NCBI GenBank assembly: GCA_001584585.1
Contig: LSYV01000015.1
Coordinates: 618,854 to 682,853 of the forward strand
Length of the DNA: 64,000 bases
Direction: 5' to 3'
Source: Gonium pectorale
Taxonomy: Eukaryota > Chlorophyta > Chlorophyceae > Chlamydomonadales > Volvocaceae
The notes beneath the pieces are model-generated. The model was not told the DNA's origin, did not search any database, and worked only from the letters and a program-made list of their open reading frames with translations. This document shows positions 45,753 to 58,403 of this stretch, one piece after another; within the stretch, counting starts at the first letter, position 1; every line of letters begins with the position of its first letter. Both the position numbers and the translations under genes were made by a program.

Positions 45753-46982
45753 TGCTAGGATGCATTGCTAGGGGATCAGTACTGTACGAGCATCGGCCAG
45801 GAGTATACAACAGCGGGATACACATCGAGATGACCAGTAGCTGTGCATGTTGAAGCGCTGCTCCGCAAGGGGCTTGAATGCTCGTCAATGACTGCAAGAC
45901 TTGAAAGATATTGGGTGGGCTGTGTGGTGGCAATGGAGATGTTGGTGCTCGAGATGAGGAGATAGGTGCGCACGTTTTGATTTTGATCCGCAGTCTACCG
46001 CAGTCGGCAGCACCACCCTGGATGGGACGTGGACATACTTTTGGCCCCAGATATGTAGATGAGTAGGTGCCGAAGGTGTGCCAGGTGCTTGCCCCGCGAG
46101 CGTGGGCAAAGGCCTGACCCGGGTATCCAGAAAGGGATGGGCGGGGCGGAGGTGGTGGATGCAAGCGAGCTGCCGGGCCGCCTCGTCACGTCATGGAGGG
46201 ACCAGCTGACCGCTTGCAAGTCCGTGCCTCGACGTGGTTGGGGGGTGCTATGCGGTGTTGCCGGCTCGGCCACTGATCCTCTGGCGACCAGCGGTTACCG
46301 TACTGGACCCGCGTGCGCCCAGCCGGGGGAAGTGCCACGGGGTGAGTGGCCCCTGGTGTGCGATTTTTGTTACATGCTTGGAAATGCTGTGCTGACCCCA
46401 TCCATAGTCACAGAGTATCCTTAGGCAGGTCCCTGCGCTGAATGGCCAACGTCTAGAACCAACAGCACCGTTGCCGGCCCTGCTCGGAGTTACAGCACGC
46501 CCGACCATGACAGAGTATTGTGTTCAAACATGAAGGTAGTACGAACTGCCGTGCTTCATGTCATGCATTCGCGAGTGCACGCCGACGTTCCTGACACTGG
46601 CGACTACCTGGCGACCACACCTCGCCCCAGCCCCCAGACAGGATCTTCGTTGACCCTCTGGAGCGTGCAGGACAGTAACTAGCCGTTTCATGCTGGCGCG
46701 CGCTCAGCCGTGCCGCCTCCTCGACCGCCAGCCGCCGGTCGCATCGCCCACGCCTTTCCTGTGGATCCGGATGACGGACCTCCGCGCTCCATTCCCTCCT
46801 CCGACACTGAAGCTTCCCCGGACCCTCCTTCCCCGCCATTGGCCCCGACAACATACACAAGGTGCACCTCCTTGCGCGATGGCGCACTTATTCCCTCCAC
46901 AAGCTCTGCCAGCAGTCTGCACCCTCCCTGGTTGCAGGCTGTAGCGCTCCGCATGCAGGGGCCACCAAACAACAAGCAAACG
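45753..46982. other. convergent 3' region
   Basis: It lies between the stops of family X protein 2 (plus) and the kinase gene (minus). It contains minus-strand TGTAA (TTACA) at 46490-46494 and 46370-46374. No gene supported. Confidence 0.5.
46490..46494 (-). terminator. putative poly(A) signal TGTAA for the kinase gene
   Basis: TTACA on plus, TGTAA on minus, about 490 bases past the kinase stop. A second copy is at 46370-46374. Confidence 0.4.
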
Positions 46983-49900
46983 TCACCACCACTCGGGCAG
47001 GAATGACGTGCCTCCCTCGTACGTCCCCGTGTCCAGGCCCGCTGTGCCGTGCCAGGGGCCGCCGTGCCAGGCGTTGCCGTACGGGATCTCCGTCATGTGC
47101 TGGATACGACGGAACGTGGAGGGCAGAGAGCATTAGGGTCGGAGGGGTTGGCGCGGAGAGCGAGCTTTTCAACATGTAGGCGCAGCTGGGTCAAACGGCT
47201 GCACGCACAGTAGCGGCGAGACACAAGACACTAGGCAGGAAATGGGCGGTCGTTCCTCCCCCTTTCCTCCCAGGTAGCCAGGCCAGCTCCCCAGGCTGGG
47301 ACGGCATGCCCCGCATAGCCCCGCGTTACATCCCCTTCCCCGTCCCTTTTCAGTGCCCCAGGCCGCACCTTCCAGCCCGGCGTGTCGCACTCGTAGTTGT
47401 TGGTGGATGTGTTGTAGTGCATGTCGCAGCACTTTGGCGCGATCTTGTAGCGGTGCATGGGCTGGTTGGTGGGCTGACCGTACAGCAGCGTCCACTCGTA
47501 CCCGTGTGCCAGGAGGTCTGCGGCGGCACAGCGTTGCAGGACTGGCACACTTGAACAAGTACCAGCAGGCAGGCAGCAGGCGAGATGAAACTATAACCTC
47601 TGGGCAGGGGCACCTGCCCCACAACGGCAACACTCTTGCCACGTGCGCCAGCGCTGCTCTAGGCGTCTTCCGTTGGACCACATTCACTTACAATACCGAG
47701 CCAGTGCCCGAGTAGCGCCGAGGGGCACTCCCCCCGGTCCCCGGTCAACCCACGCCTAACCGGGAAGGGAGCCGTGGTGCCAACGGCTCCCATGACCCAT
47801 GAGCCACATGTCCGGGTAGCGGGTCCAGTCTCTGCGGTTGCACCTCTAGGCTTGTGCCATGCAGCTTTCCGAGAACTCCCAACCTCACCTCGCGACCTAT
47901 TCCGCACTGCATCCGCCATCCGCAGCGCCGGGTAGCCGTACTGCTCCAGGATGGTTTCGGCGCTGAGCTCCGCAATGTGCGACAGGCACTCCTGAAGCTC
48001 GGGCGTGAACTTTTTGCCAATGGCGCCGCCCTGCACAGGGGTTGGAGCAAGGCAACGCTGAAACGAAGGACGGCACGCAGCGGTCGCCCTGCGGTGGGGC
48101 TTGCTAGGACGGTCGCGTGCGCTCGCGGATGGCCGGTGCAGCACAGGGGCATGGCAATGCGCAACAATACAGCCGGACAGCGCTTCAGAGCCTCTTGCAA
48201 TTGAAGGGTCGAAGTCCCAAGGGCGGCCCAAGGTGACTGGGCCCGGGTGCCAAACGCGCCGGTATACCGCCCGCAGCGACGGCGAGGCCGTGGCTCGCAG
48301 GTGCCCGGTGCCGCTGGGTTCGGGCCCCCTGCTGCCCCGAACTGAGCCGCGAGGTGTTCCCTGTGCGTGCGCGGCGCGTGCCCCGCACCGGCGCGTGGCA
48401 GCGGTAGTCCATGAGCAGCAGCGGTGAAAGGAACTTTGCGGGGCCGCGCGGGGGATTCTTCTGCGGGTACTTGAGCACGTAGAAGAAGCCCTATGTGCGT
48501 GGAGGGAGGGGGGGAAGGGGAGGGGAGGGTGACCACAGATTATTCGGGGGATGTGCGGGCACCGTGGCAGGCGCCGCGCACCGGATGCGTAGTGGAGGCG
48601 GGGCAAGGCAGTGGCGGGCATGCAGTAGCGAGCGGTGGCACATGGCTCTTGCCGTACAGCGGTCCACCTGAGGTTGGGGTGAGGTTTAGGGTGAGGGTGA
48701 GGCCTCACGGGCTCCCACGCACGCCGTGTTGAAGGGGCATGCCATGTGACGTGGTACCGCAACGGGCGAGGCGCCAACTTGGGGCGTGACAATGTATTGC
48801 GACGGCGGTGGCGGAGGCCGGGAGCCTCACCAGATGGTTGATCATGAACTTCTGGGTGGTTGGGACGAGCAGCGAGTCGATGCCGCATCTCCGCCACGCA
48901 GTTGCGTACACCTGCGTCAGTCGGGCGAGCGGCGCCGAAAGAAAATAGAACCCGCCGAACGGATTGTAAAGAAAGCGCTTGGGAGCTGCGGGTGGCCTAA
49001 ATTGCGCTGCATGAACACCGGCATATCCTCAAACATGATTAAATACAGACACAAGCCACTGCGGAACCCCCACGCGTGTCCCCTCCTCTCTCTTGGTCTG
49101 GCTACACGAACCTATCATTCCGCCTCATCGCTGTCAACGGCACCAGGCCGACAGACATGCCCAGAACCACGCATGCCGTACACGTGCCCTCCTGCCGACC
49201 CCCATCCACCCCTGTCGTCTACCCTTGCCGCCATGTGCCACTCTCGACACCGTTTGTCGTCAATATGGCCGCAAGGTGACAGAACCGAGCACCCGTCCTC
49301 CAAACCTACGCCCTGCCTCCATAAACGGCGCGACAACTCCGCGCCGCGGCCGCCGGTTCCGCCCCGATCCCTGGCCCCCTCGCCCAGGTGCGGCACCCTC
49401 TGCGCCCCCTCAACCGCACCTGGTCGTTGTCGATGAGCCAGAACTTGCCGGTCTCGGTGAGGAAGATGTTCTGCTGGTGCCTGTCGCACTGGCTGAACAG
49501 CAGGTCGAAGATGGCACCCTGCACCAGCTCGTGGTGGTTGATCCGCTTGGACAGCAGCTCGATCAGCACGTCGGGCTTCAGGGGCGGCTTGCCGGCTTCC
49601 TACATGGGCCAGGCCAGGGTCGGGCGGTGGAGCTGAAAAGCAGCAAGCATTACAGCTGAAGGAGCCCTTGTCGCATGATTTCACGGGTAAGGCAGTGGGG
49701 CAGAGAGGCGGCGGGACAGTGGCGGGTCAACACGCTGGATTCAGCCAACCCCCGGGGACCCGGGCACGCTGCGACGGATTCCGAGCGTGGCGCGCGAGGC
49801 TGACGTCGTCGCCGACATTTGGGAGTAAAAGATATATGACCTCCCAGGAGCAGGCACGGAGAAATCCCAGTGGGATCCAGGGGCGGGGCAGGAGCAGCAG

Positions 49901-52900
49901 GCCCGGGCCTGTGTGCACACCACTGCGCGCCTCAAAAGCCCCGTTGCTCCCAGCCTGCCCTCGTAGGCAGCTATAGATGGCACCACACCGGCAACGCTGC
50001 AGGGCTGAGCCGCACGGTCCCCACCTCACCGCACCTCACCTGGATGTTCTGCACCGACACCCCGTCCGCAATGTCGGCCCACAGCCCCAGCCATTTGACG
50101 TGGAATCCCGATCCGGGCATGACTCCATTGAGCGGCTCCACCCACACCTTGGGCACGATCTCGTTCATGCCGCACTCGGCGGTCAGCTGCGCCGGGACGG
50201 GTATGTGTCGGGGGGGGGGGGCAGCCGTTTTCGTTACGTTGTGTTCTGTGAGGGCTACTGGGGCCCCTAGGTGCAAGGGCGGGGGCAGCGTAGCGGCCGC
50301 CCGGGCATTGCACCAGAGGAGGGGAGGCGGGCGGAGAGGTAAGGCAGGACGCCGGCAAGGAACGCTTTATACTCAGCCCGCGAGACGACTACCCTTTCGG
50401 CTCTTGCCACTTGCGCGGCTCTGGACCATCCCCGAAGCGGAGACCGGCCACTCACGCACCTTCTGCTGCGCCAGAAGTAGCTTGACCTGCGCGTAGACCC
50501 GCTTGGGGTCGCACATGCCCAGGCCGCGCTGCTTGGCCTTGAGCACGGGGATGCACCACACCTTGACCACCGCCCAGCCCGAGGCCGTGCGGTCAGTACG
50601 CACGCGGAAGAGCCACGAGGGGCTGCCGCCCGGCTCGTGCGCGTAGTAGGAGCCGAGCAGGATTGAGCCCGAAGCCATCATCTCCTGCGGAGTCGGGGAA
50701 TGCGGATCGTTGAAAGCCATCTATCAGCTTGGCGTGAATGAAACTGCGTAGATAGCTACCTTTTGGGCCAGCACCATGTGATGCTGGCGCCGGTGAGGGC
50801 CGTCGGCCGTGCCTCTGCCTCTGCCGGCCGTTCACGAGGTCTTAGGGAAGCGCGGGAGGGGACGGGGTGCCGCTAGCTAGCACATTTGCCGGCAGCTGCT
50901 CGGGGCGCGCCCACATTGGCGCAACACAGCTGCCGTGTCCGGGTGGCGCTGGCGTGTTGTGCTAGCCATGTTTGCTGCGTTTCCTCCGCTTCACTCCCGA
51001 GTCTACCCCCATTCCTTCCCGGTTCCCGCCCCGGCTGCGCCGCTTGTCCCAAGCTCACCAAAACCCCTGCCCTTTAGGCAACGTTATGAAATCGCTTCAT
51101 CAACCCTGCCTGCCTTTCAATGCCCAGTCCCCACGCTCAGTAGCCAAACCCGGCTCACCCCGCCGTCACACGCGCAGAGTCAGGTTCACCCGACCCCCCT
51201 GGCCCAGCACGCCATACCGGACCCCACATCCACGCACATTCCCTCCACGTCGCATCGCCCCGCAGCACGGCAGGCGCGAGAGCCTATGCAACGAGAACGC
51301 CCTTATGCCCTCTCTCCTTGTGTAAGACCCGACCCCCCCCCCAACCCCCCGCCCCCCCCCGCCGCCCCCCCGACCCCACCCACCAGCGTGTGGTCGCATC
51401 CCCGGCACACGGTGCAGTTGGGCAGGTGCTGCTTGGACTGAAAGATGCGCTTTCCGGGCGCGATGTCCGAGATGTTATACACGCGGCCGCCGATGTGGTA
51501 GTCGGGCGTGCTCTCCGTGGTGTCCAGGGCCTGGTAGGCGGACAGCCGCCGCCGGGGGCCGCCCAGCGGGCCGGCACCTGCCCCCGCACCGGGGTACCCC
51601 ACGGCCTCATCGCCGTCCGCCTCCTCGAAGTCCACATCATCGGCGCCATCAGCATCAACAGCGCCGTCCGTTGACGCAGAGACATGCTGCTTTGCGCGCA
51701 GCGTGCGGCGATGCGAGCTGCTGGGACCGCTGCCGTCGCCGCAGTCACCGCTGCTGCAGCCGCCGCCACCGGCTCCGCCGTCGCCAGCGGGCCAGGGCCC
51801 GTCCAGCGGCTTCAGGCCGTGAATGAGGCCCTCTGCCTCGGCCGGATTGGCCGCGTATTCGGGGGTCCCAGGCTCGTAGCTGCGCAACCGCCGACGGCCG
51901 CTGCCACCGCCCCCGGAAGCCGCTTTTTGCTGCTGGGACTGCTGTTTCTGCTGGTCTGGCTGGCCCAGCTTCATGGCTGAGTTGGGAACGCAGACTTTGC
52001 AATAGTAGCACTCATCCACGTGGGGAAGGGACTGCGCAGGGTGGGGGTAATAAAGAAAGGGAAACGGGTCGCGTCGTGGACACCGAATCGGGGCGGGGTG
52101 GGGGTGGGGGGCGGGACGGAGGGCATAAGGGAGATGTTTGAGGAGGCCTGCACGAGCTTGCCGGCATCTGTCGGCCCCTGGAAGCCACGTCCGCCACTAG
52201 GCAACCCAACAAACCTACCCTGATCTGCCAGACAGACACAACCTCCACCGAAAGCGGACATTCCCTCCCTTCCTGGCCCGCACAACCTCAGCCCTGCCCC
52301 AAACCCCAGACATGCCATCCCATCACCAGCAGTCCCACAACCAACAGCCCCTGGCCCCATTTGCTTGCTCGTGACAGGCCGGGTCGCACCCCCTGGCTGA
52401 TCACACGCATGCTATGCCCCCAGACACCTGGCACCTGCGCGACCAGGCTGCAGCCTTGCTGCGATACCAACGCAGTCGAGCGGACAGAGGCAGCGGGGCA
52501 AGGGGCCAACCAACCGGTTGACAAAACAGGGCGCCAGCGAGGGGCGCCGCCAGTGCGGCCTGGGCAGCCATCCTCACCGGTCAGCACGCGCCCGCCCACA
52601 CACCCCGCAGCCCGCCGTATTGGCCCGCACCGGGACAGCCGCCGGCCAGCGGCTCACCATACCCACTCATCCGCAGCCATGTCCGGACAGCCGGCCGGTG
52701 ACCCACCATGAGCCGGTCAATGTCGGCCTGCGTCTTCGGCACGAATAGGTCCGACCAGTCCAGGTTGCTGCTGTGCACGTCAGTGGCCGTTTTGGAAACC
52801 TCGGTGGAGATGAGCTTGGACACGTCGTACTCGTGGAAGGCGGCGTGAACACCCGCGGAGCCGCCGGAGGCGGAGCCACCCGACAGGGAGCCACCCGCAG

Positions 52901-54099
52901 AGCTGCCCGAGCCCTGCTGCTGTCGCTCCTTGCCGGCCTCGGTGGCTGTTGGGGCTGCGGTAGCGGGAGAGGGCAAAGGAGACGGCGGCGGCAGCGGGGA
53001 CGGCGGCAGCGGGGATGGGGGCGGCGGGGAGGGCGGCGGCGGCGAGGGCGGCGGGGGCGAGGGCGGCGGGGGTGAGGGCGGCGGCGGCGAGGGCGGCGGC
53101 GGCGAAGGTGGAGGCGAGGGCCTTACCACACCATTTGCCGCCGCCCCTTCGCCGTGCCCTGCTTTTCCCCCGTCTGCGCCGCCTCTCGCCGCTGGCCCGA
53201 GGCCCTGCAGCGGAGGCCCGGGCGCCGGAGGCGAAGGAGTCCCCGCCGCACCACTATTGCCACGTTGTTGCTGCTCCAAGTTCTCCCGAGATTGGGGCTG
53301 CGGTGGAACGAAGAGGAGTTGTCGTTAAGCAAGGTCGCCCATGCTGCAGCGCCAAAGCCGCCATTGTCCCATAATCTGTAGCACCTCGCCAGGGCGAGAA
53401 CGCTTTGCAGCGCGCACAGGGGAGCCCCGGAGTGACATGTTTGCACGGTTCCGCAACACAGGCGCTCCGAGCAGCCAGGGCCCCTGCAACTGGGGCACTT
53501 GGCACACCCGATACACTGCAGGCTGGCGAAATCAGAACCCATGAGCATCGGGGGAAGCAGCGACCAGGCACTTTTCGGACGCCTCGCGCTGCAGCACCAA
53601 TGTGCACCCCGTCCCCCGCTCGGCCCCCAGACCAAACCGTACAGGTCCGCGTCGCCTCACCCGCACATCGTCGCGTGATTCAATATGCAGCCCCGCTAAC
53701 CGCAACCGTATCTTGCACAAGCTATAAAGGCTGAAGGGGTTGGCTGTGGGGGGCCAAGGGGTGCGGCGGGGAGCCAGGGGCGGGTTGACAACGGGTTCAA
53801 ACCGGGTGCGGAGCCCTCCATCAGGCAGGCGGCTCACCGGTATAGAAGCCCTTCTGCTGTGCCCCTGGGCGCGATAGAATGGCGTTGCACTGTTCCACGC
53901 GACTGTGCATGACCAAGACCTGGCGCCAGGAGCCGTCGTTCGTAAGTGAGAGGCGCGTGAGCTAAGGCTCACTAATGAAGCGCACCGTTGGAAGAAGCGC
54001 AAACATAAGCGCCAAGCCGAGGCAGACCGAGTACTTTCGCAGCCTATTCGCCCCGCCATGGTGGTGGTGTCCACCCGTGCGATGAGATCCGCCCCTCAT
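46983..54099 (-). CDS. membrane-anchored FAM20/GASK-like secretory-pathway kinase with SPPPP stalk
   Basis: Fourteen exons join in phase: 54099-53986, 53919-53838, 53695-53661, 53515-53402, 53297-52707, 52031-51384, 50684-50460, 50186-50040, 49599-49420, 48911-48831, 48490-48389, 48030-47889, 47517-47369 and 47099-46983, giving 908 residues. A signal anchor spans about residues 23-41 (CLGLALMFALLPT). A Cys-rich exon (78-115) carries nine Cys (CIGCAKCPSC...), and an extensin-like (SPPPP)n stalk spans about 176-226. CYYCKVC lies at 320 and CTVCRGC near 520. The kinase-like domain runs from 529: VVKVW (Lys569), ECGMNEIVPKVW, LFSQCDRHQQN (Asp691) and FWLIDNDQ (Asp709/Asp711). These correspond to the catalytic DRH and metal-binding DN(G) motifs of FAM20/Fj/GASK kinases. 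The C-terminus has YGQPTNQPMHRYKI and an HGGPWHG motif. A Golgi/lumenal kinase acting on secreted or wall proteins is inferred. The third and fourth exons are the least certain (weak donor at 53401). Confidence 0.8.
52958..53110 (-). repeat. coding SPPPP repeat array (extensin-like)
   Basis: Tandem 15-base units encode about eight SPPPP motifs plus SPLPP variants within the stalk of the kinase-like protein. In algal wall proteins such Ser-Pro runs are hydroxylated and glycosylated. Confidence 0.9.
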
Positions 54100-54574
54100 C
54101 TGCAGCTAATGATCAAGCTATGCGGGACGCCCCATCGGTACTCTAGCCCGTCCCCACGATCGGGTATACGAAAGCCTAATGAACAAGGATTTCGTGTCCA
54201 GGAATGACCGTAAGAATGAATGGAATGGAGGCACATCACGGAGGTAGCACATGGTCGCGCTCCTCATGCCCCGAGTAAAACCGACACGTCCCAACTGTCA
54301 ACATAGTATTGCGAACGAGCACCTCGCCATATTTAAACGTTCATATATATACAGCTTATCCAAAATATCATCAGTACTAGCCATTCGCACCCAGATTTGC
54401 TCCAGCTCTCGAAGATTTATCACCCCTGTGTCACCCCTGCCCGCTGAGCCCGCTTCCGCTCGCATATACAATAGTCGTTTCTTAGGAGTGGGCTACAGGG
54501 CTCGCCCTGTACCTGCCGGCTACAAAGTAACACCCGGGCCTGGCCTTCTCTGGAGCTGACGAGCGCCAGCAAGC
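54100..54574. promoter_or_regulatory. shared divergent promoter region
   Basis: 475 bases separate the kinase ATG (minus) from the next plus-strand ATG. The stretch is markedly AT-richer than its surroundings and contains ATATTTAAA at 54330-54338 and TATATATA at 54344-54351, a TATA-box candidate about 225 bases upstream of the plus-strand start codon. Confidence 0.5.
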
Positions 54575-56695
54575 ATGCCGCTGGACTTCAAAGAGGTTGC
54601 GCCGGAGCCAAAGGCCAAAAAAGATAGCAAGCCGAGGCTTAACCCGACAACACTCCTCGACCGCAAGGGCAAAGCCCCGACGCCGCTACACCTTGACAGC
54701 CAAGTGCTGCCAAACCTCATACGGAAGGTGCGCGCTCGGGGGACCAAAAAACCTTCAGTGGAGGCGGGAGGGTGACACGCTGGTGGAGGTGAGGGCTTTG
54801 TTCGGAGGGTACCTGTGTGCAAGTGGCCCACCGACATGTGCGGATGGGTATTTCTCTCCGAGACCTGGGGTTGGACAGGTACCAGATTCTCGCAGCACCC
54901 TCTCCCTCTGTGCACGCGACCGGTTGTGACAGGGGAATGTCATGGAGCTGAGGAAGCACGCAGAGTAACACGAGTGCTTGGCCCAGAGTGACTGGGGCAA
55001 CCGTCATGGGAAACTTGGCATGTGCGCGGGGTGTAGCCAGGATTCTGTCCTGTGCGCGCTCTGCTGCTCCTGCGGGTGATCCAATTCTCTCGATGCCGTG
55101 GCAGTTATCCTCTTTGACCGTCCCGCTGGTGCTCAGGTGGGCGATTGGAAGCGAAACCGGATATCTCAGGCGATGGTGGAGTCCTACCTAGAGCGCAACA
55201 CGCTGGTGTTCGACCGTGAACTGCTCACAAAGGTGGGCGCCAGAAGAAGCGGAGCCGCAGCTTAGGGAGTGCGCAAGCGCTTAGCACGGGAGCTTCGGCA
55301 GCGGCAGCGGTATGCGTCGTGCCGCCTCCTCCTTGGCTTTGGACGCCCCGTCGCCTTGTGTTGGTCAAGGGTGCGGCCCGCGTGCGCCAGGGCACGGGGG
55401 AAGTTGTTTGCGTGCTCTGTTCCGGGAACGTCGCCGGCGCCGTGTGTGACCTCGGTCACTACTCACAGACTCGTCCTCCTCGCCTCCGCTCTGCTGTGCA
55501 CTGCGCAACCGCGCAGATGTTCACGGAGGCTGACTACCAGAAGGAGGGCTCCCTGGACACCCGCGCACTGACCATCGCGATCTCGGGCCGCTTTCCTAAG
55601 CGCGAGCATACAGCCGATTGGCGCGGGCTGGTGTGCATGCTGCTGGGCCTTCCGGAGCTCGTCCTCACCGATGACCCGGAGATGGTCCTCCTTCGCACCA
55701 CCACGGAGCGCCTGCACAGCGGACGTGGAGCACCCGGCCTGGGTGGGACGTACAACTCAGGGAACATATGGGACAATCCCCCGCCGCCGCTGCCACCCGT
55801 CCACCGGCGGTCCTCCTCCAGCGGCAAGGCGAAGGCCAAGGAGCCCTCTCCCGAGTGGCAGGACACCATGAACCGGACCGCCTCGGCGACCGGGGCGGGA
55901 TCTGCCTCAGGTACGGGGAGCCTCACGGGCACCGGCACGCTCACCGCGCTAGGGGGCAACTTGAACGCGACGATGCGATCGGGCAGCGCTGGCGGCGTGC
56001 TGGACGCGAGCGGGGCGCTGGGCAGCAGCAGCTTGATGGTGGGAGGCGTGGTGGGCACGACGGGCGGGCTGAAGCAAGTGGGGCAGATCGCGGACGAGCT
56101 GCGGCTCAACGCTGCGCTGCTGGGCAGCTCCGGAAACGGGCTGCCTGGCGAGGCTGCAGGGCCGCGATCCACGTTCGGCACCGTCCGGGACTTCAACGAC
56201 TTCGCGCGGGGGCTGGAGATGCTCCCCCGGCTGGCAGCCGACAGCGGCACCGCTGGCCTGGGGCCCGGCAGCGGCTCAGCGTCCGCAGACGCCTCGCCAC
56301 GAACCGCAACGCACCTGGGCGCGCCCAAGGACCCGGTGCGGGTGTGGGCGGCGCCGTTGCCGCCATCCGCGATCAGCCTGCCGGCCTCGGCGCTGCGGAC
56401 GCTACGCGAGAGCGTGCGAAGCACTGCGTCCACCAAGCCGGACTTCGAGCGGTCCTTCAAGCCGCTAGACTCACACGACTTGGACCTGAAGCGGACGCTG
56501 GGACAGGGCATGGACATGGAGAAGAGCCTGGCGAGGGTGGAGCCCGTGAGGGACACCAAGGTGCTGCCGCGCGCAGATTACGTAACATGGTGTGACTATG
56601 CGGCGGGCTGCCGCACAGCGCCCACGGGGTGGTACGAGCGGCACCCGGCGGCGGCGGCGCAGGATACGGGGGATCACAAGTATCCCTGGTGCTGA
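54575..56695 (+). CDS. uncharacterised protein, possible EF-hand-like or ciliary protein
   Basis: Family not recognised. Three exons join in phase: 54575-54727, 55137-55232 and 55517-56695 (TGA), 475 residues. The N-terminus is Lys/Pro-rich (MPLDFKEVAPEPKAKK). Exons 2-3 encode a helical segment, QAMVESYLERNTLVFDRELL then MFTEADYQKEGSLDTRALTI, which has the spacing of a degenerate EF-hand pair, followed by ISGRFPKREHTADWRGLVCM and LLGLPELVLTDDPEMVLL. The middle is Gly/Ser/Thr/Ala low complexity. The C-terminal part (DFERSFKPLDSHDLDLKRTL, ending WCDYAAGCRTAPTGWYERHP and YPWC) looks conserved. Short Trp/Cys-rich ends of this type occur in axonemal microtubule-associated proteins, so a flagellar role is possible but only a guess. 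It is divergently paired with the kinase gene. Confidence 0.8.
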
Positions 56696-58403
56696 GGATG
56701 CTGCTGAGGGCACTATCAGGGCCGTCGCTGGGGGCGCGAAGAAGGTCTTGGCCATGGGGTTGAGCAGTCGAACGCACTGTGGGTCGCTTATCAACGGGTG
56801 CCGTCGGGGCGCATGCCGTCTTGCACACGGTCGTTTGGAGGGCGCAGGTGTGCGGACCGCGGCTACCTAATGCCGGGCGGCTGACCGAGGCCAGGACAGG
56901 TCGGGCACTTTGTGAGCCTGCCACTGTGTCATTGACCAACCCTGTCCGATGCAAGCGGGGATGACCCGCGGATGTTCCCTGTTGAGAGCGCGCTCCGGAA
57001 GGCGTAGACATGTGGCGCGCAGCCTTCCGAAGCTTCATCAACCATGCCGGGCCCGACGTACCTTCAGCGAGCGCCCGCCTTGCCGTGTACCACACTTCCT
57101 TACTGGTAACGCTCCTCTTCATAGCGAGTTTGCAGGGTCGTGAACATCCGGCAGCCCTAGGCTGGTTGTGGTCAGAGGCGGGCAGGGCGTGTCTTGTTGC
57201 TGTCGACACCAGGACGCCTGGCCCGCTTCGTGATTTTCTCAACGCATGTGCGCACTACCATTGCGCGTCGATGGGCGTGGCATGCAACAGCGGGCAGCCA
57301 TGCACATGGATACAAATCTGATAATGCAGTGAGCAAGTGTGTGGCCCCTCCGGCCACAAGTACTTGTGCGGAGATCAGTTGCAGCGTACCTTGTTCCTGG
57401 AGGCCAACCCTGCCGAACCACAAGGCGGGCACTCCTGGGCGCCACGCGTCCTTGCCCTCAAGGGGAAGACGCGTGCTGTGACGCAGTGCGAAATGGGGTA
57501 CCGCTTGAAGTGCACATAGTCCGGAACTGAACTTCGGAGAGAAGCTAATGGTTTGGCGGGATGGGCGCACGAATGGAAGCGGTCGAATGTTCGGAGGTTA
57601 CAAGGTTGGCGCCCTGGGCCCTCCCGCAGTCGTAGCAAGTTGGATGCCAGGCGTGGCGGCGACGGCGTCGTGCCTTCGTGCGCGAGCGGCGACATACTCA
57701 CGCGGCCCGGCCCGCATGCCGCCCAGACCATGGCAACCCACCCGTACGAGCCAACTGGCTCGCCGTAAACGGAATTCGAGAGGCACTCAAAAAAGACTCT
57801 CATTGAAGTGTATGAATTCTCGTCCATGCCCTCCTCTCAGACTCAATTGCCAAACCACGCTCGTCATTTGAGCATGCGCTTCACTCTGAAGGAATCAACG
57901 TGCTGCACGTGTTCCACAAAGGCTCTCAACAACCACGAAGAAGGAAGCAGTTAGCAAACCGGAACCACAGAACCAGCAGAAGCAAAACAGTTCACCAACG
58001 GGACAGCTAGGGTACGCATCCGACCTCTCACCCAATGCTCTACCGCCGGGTAGATCAAAGCCACGAGCGGTCGGGCACCGAACAACGCCGCAGCACGGCA
58101 GCCCCAAACGCGTACAGAAGACTCACGAGCACGGCCACATGAACCACAGTGCAATCAACGAATAATAGACAGGTCATCGGACGGGCGACTGAAGCAGAGC
58201 GAAGAAGCGACGTGTGACCCGCGGGTCGCCAGCCCTCCGTACGCGCTTCAATTGCCCAAACACGAAGTCGCTACTTGCGACAGGGACGCACACCCGCAGT
58301 GCTAGCGCCAGCCCAATCACCGGCCCGCATCCCAGCGGGGCACGCCGCAAGCCGCTGAGCTTGCAGCGGCAGCTGCACAGGCGGACCGGGCGGCGTGCGG
58401 CGC
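56696..58403. other. convergent intergenic region
   Basis: No gene supported. It should hold the 3' UTRs of the upstream plus-strand gene and of TypA (minus). A minus-strand TGTAA (TTACA) is at 57598-57602, about 800 bases past the TypA stop. Confidence 0.45.
57598..57602 (-). terminator. putative poly(A) signal TGTAA for TypA
   Basis: TTACA on plus, TGTAA on minus, about 800 bases downstream of the TypA stop. Confidence 0.3.

Noticed and set aside
45037..46164. 375-codon minus-strand open frame
   Set aside because: Antisense shadow of the third exon of family X protein 2, Pro/Ser/Arg-rich.
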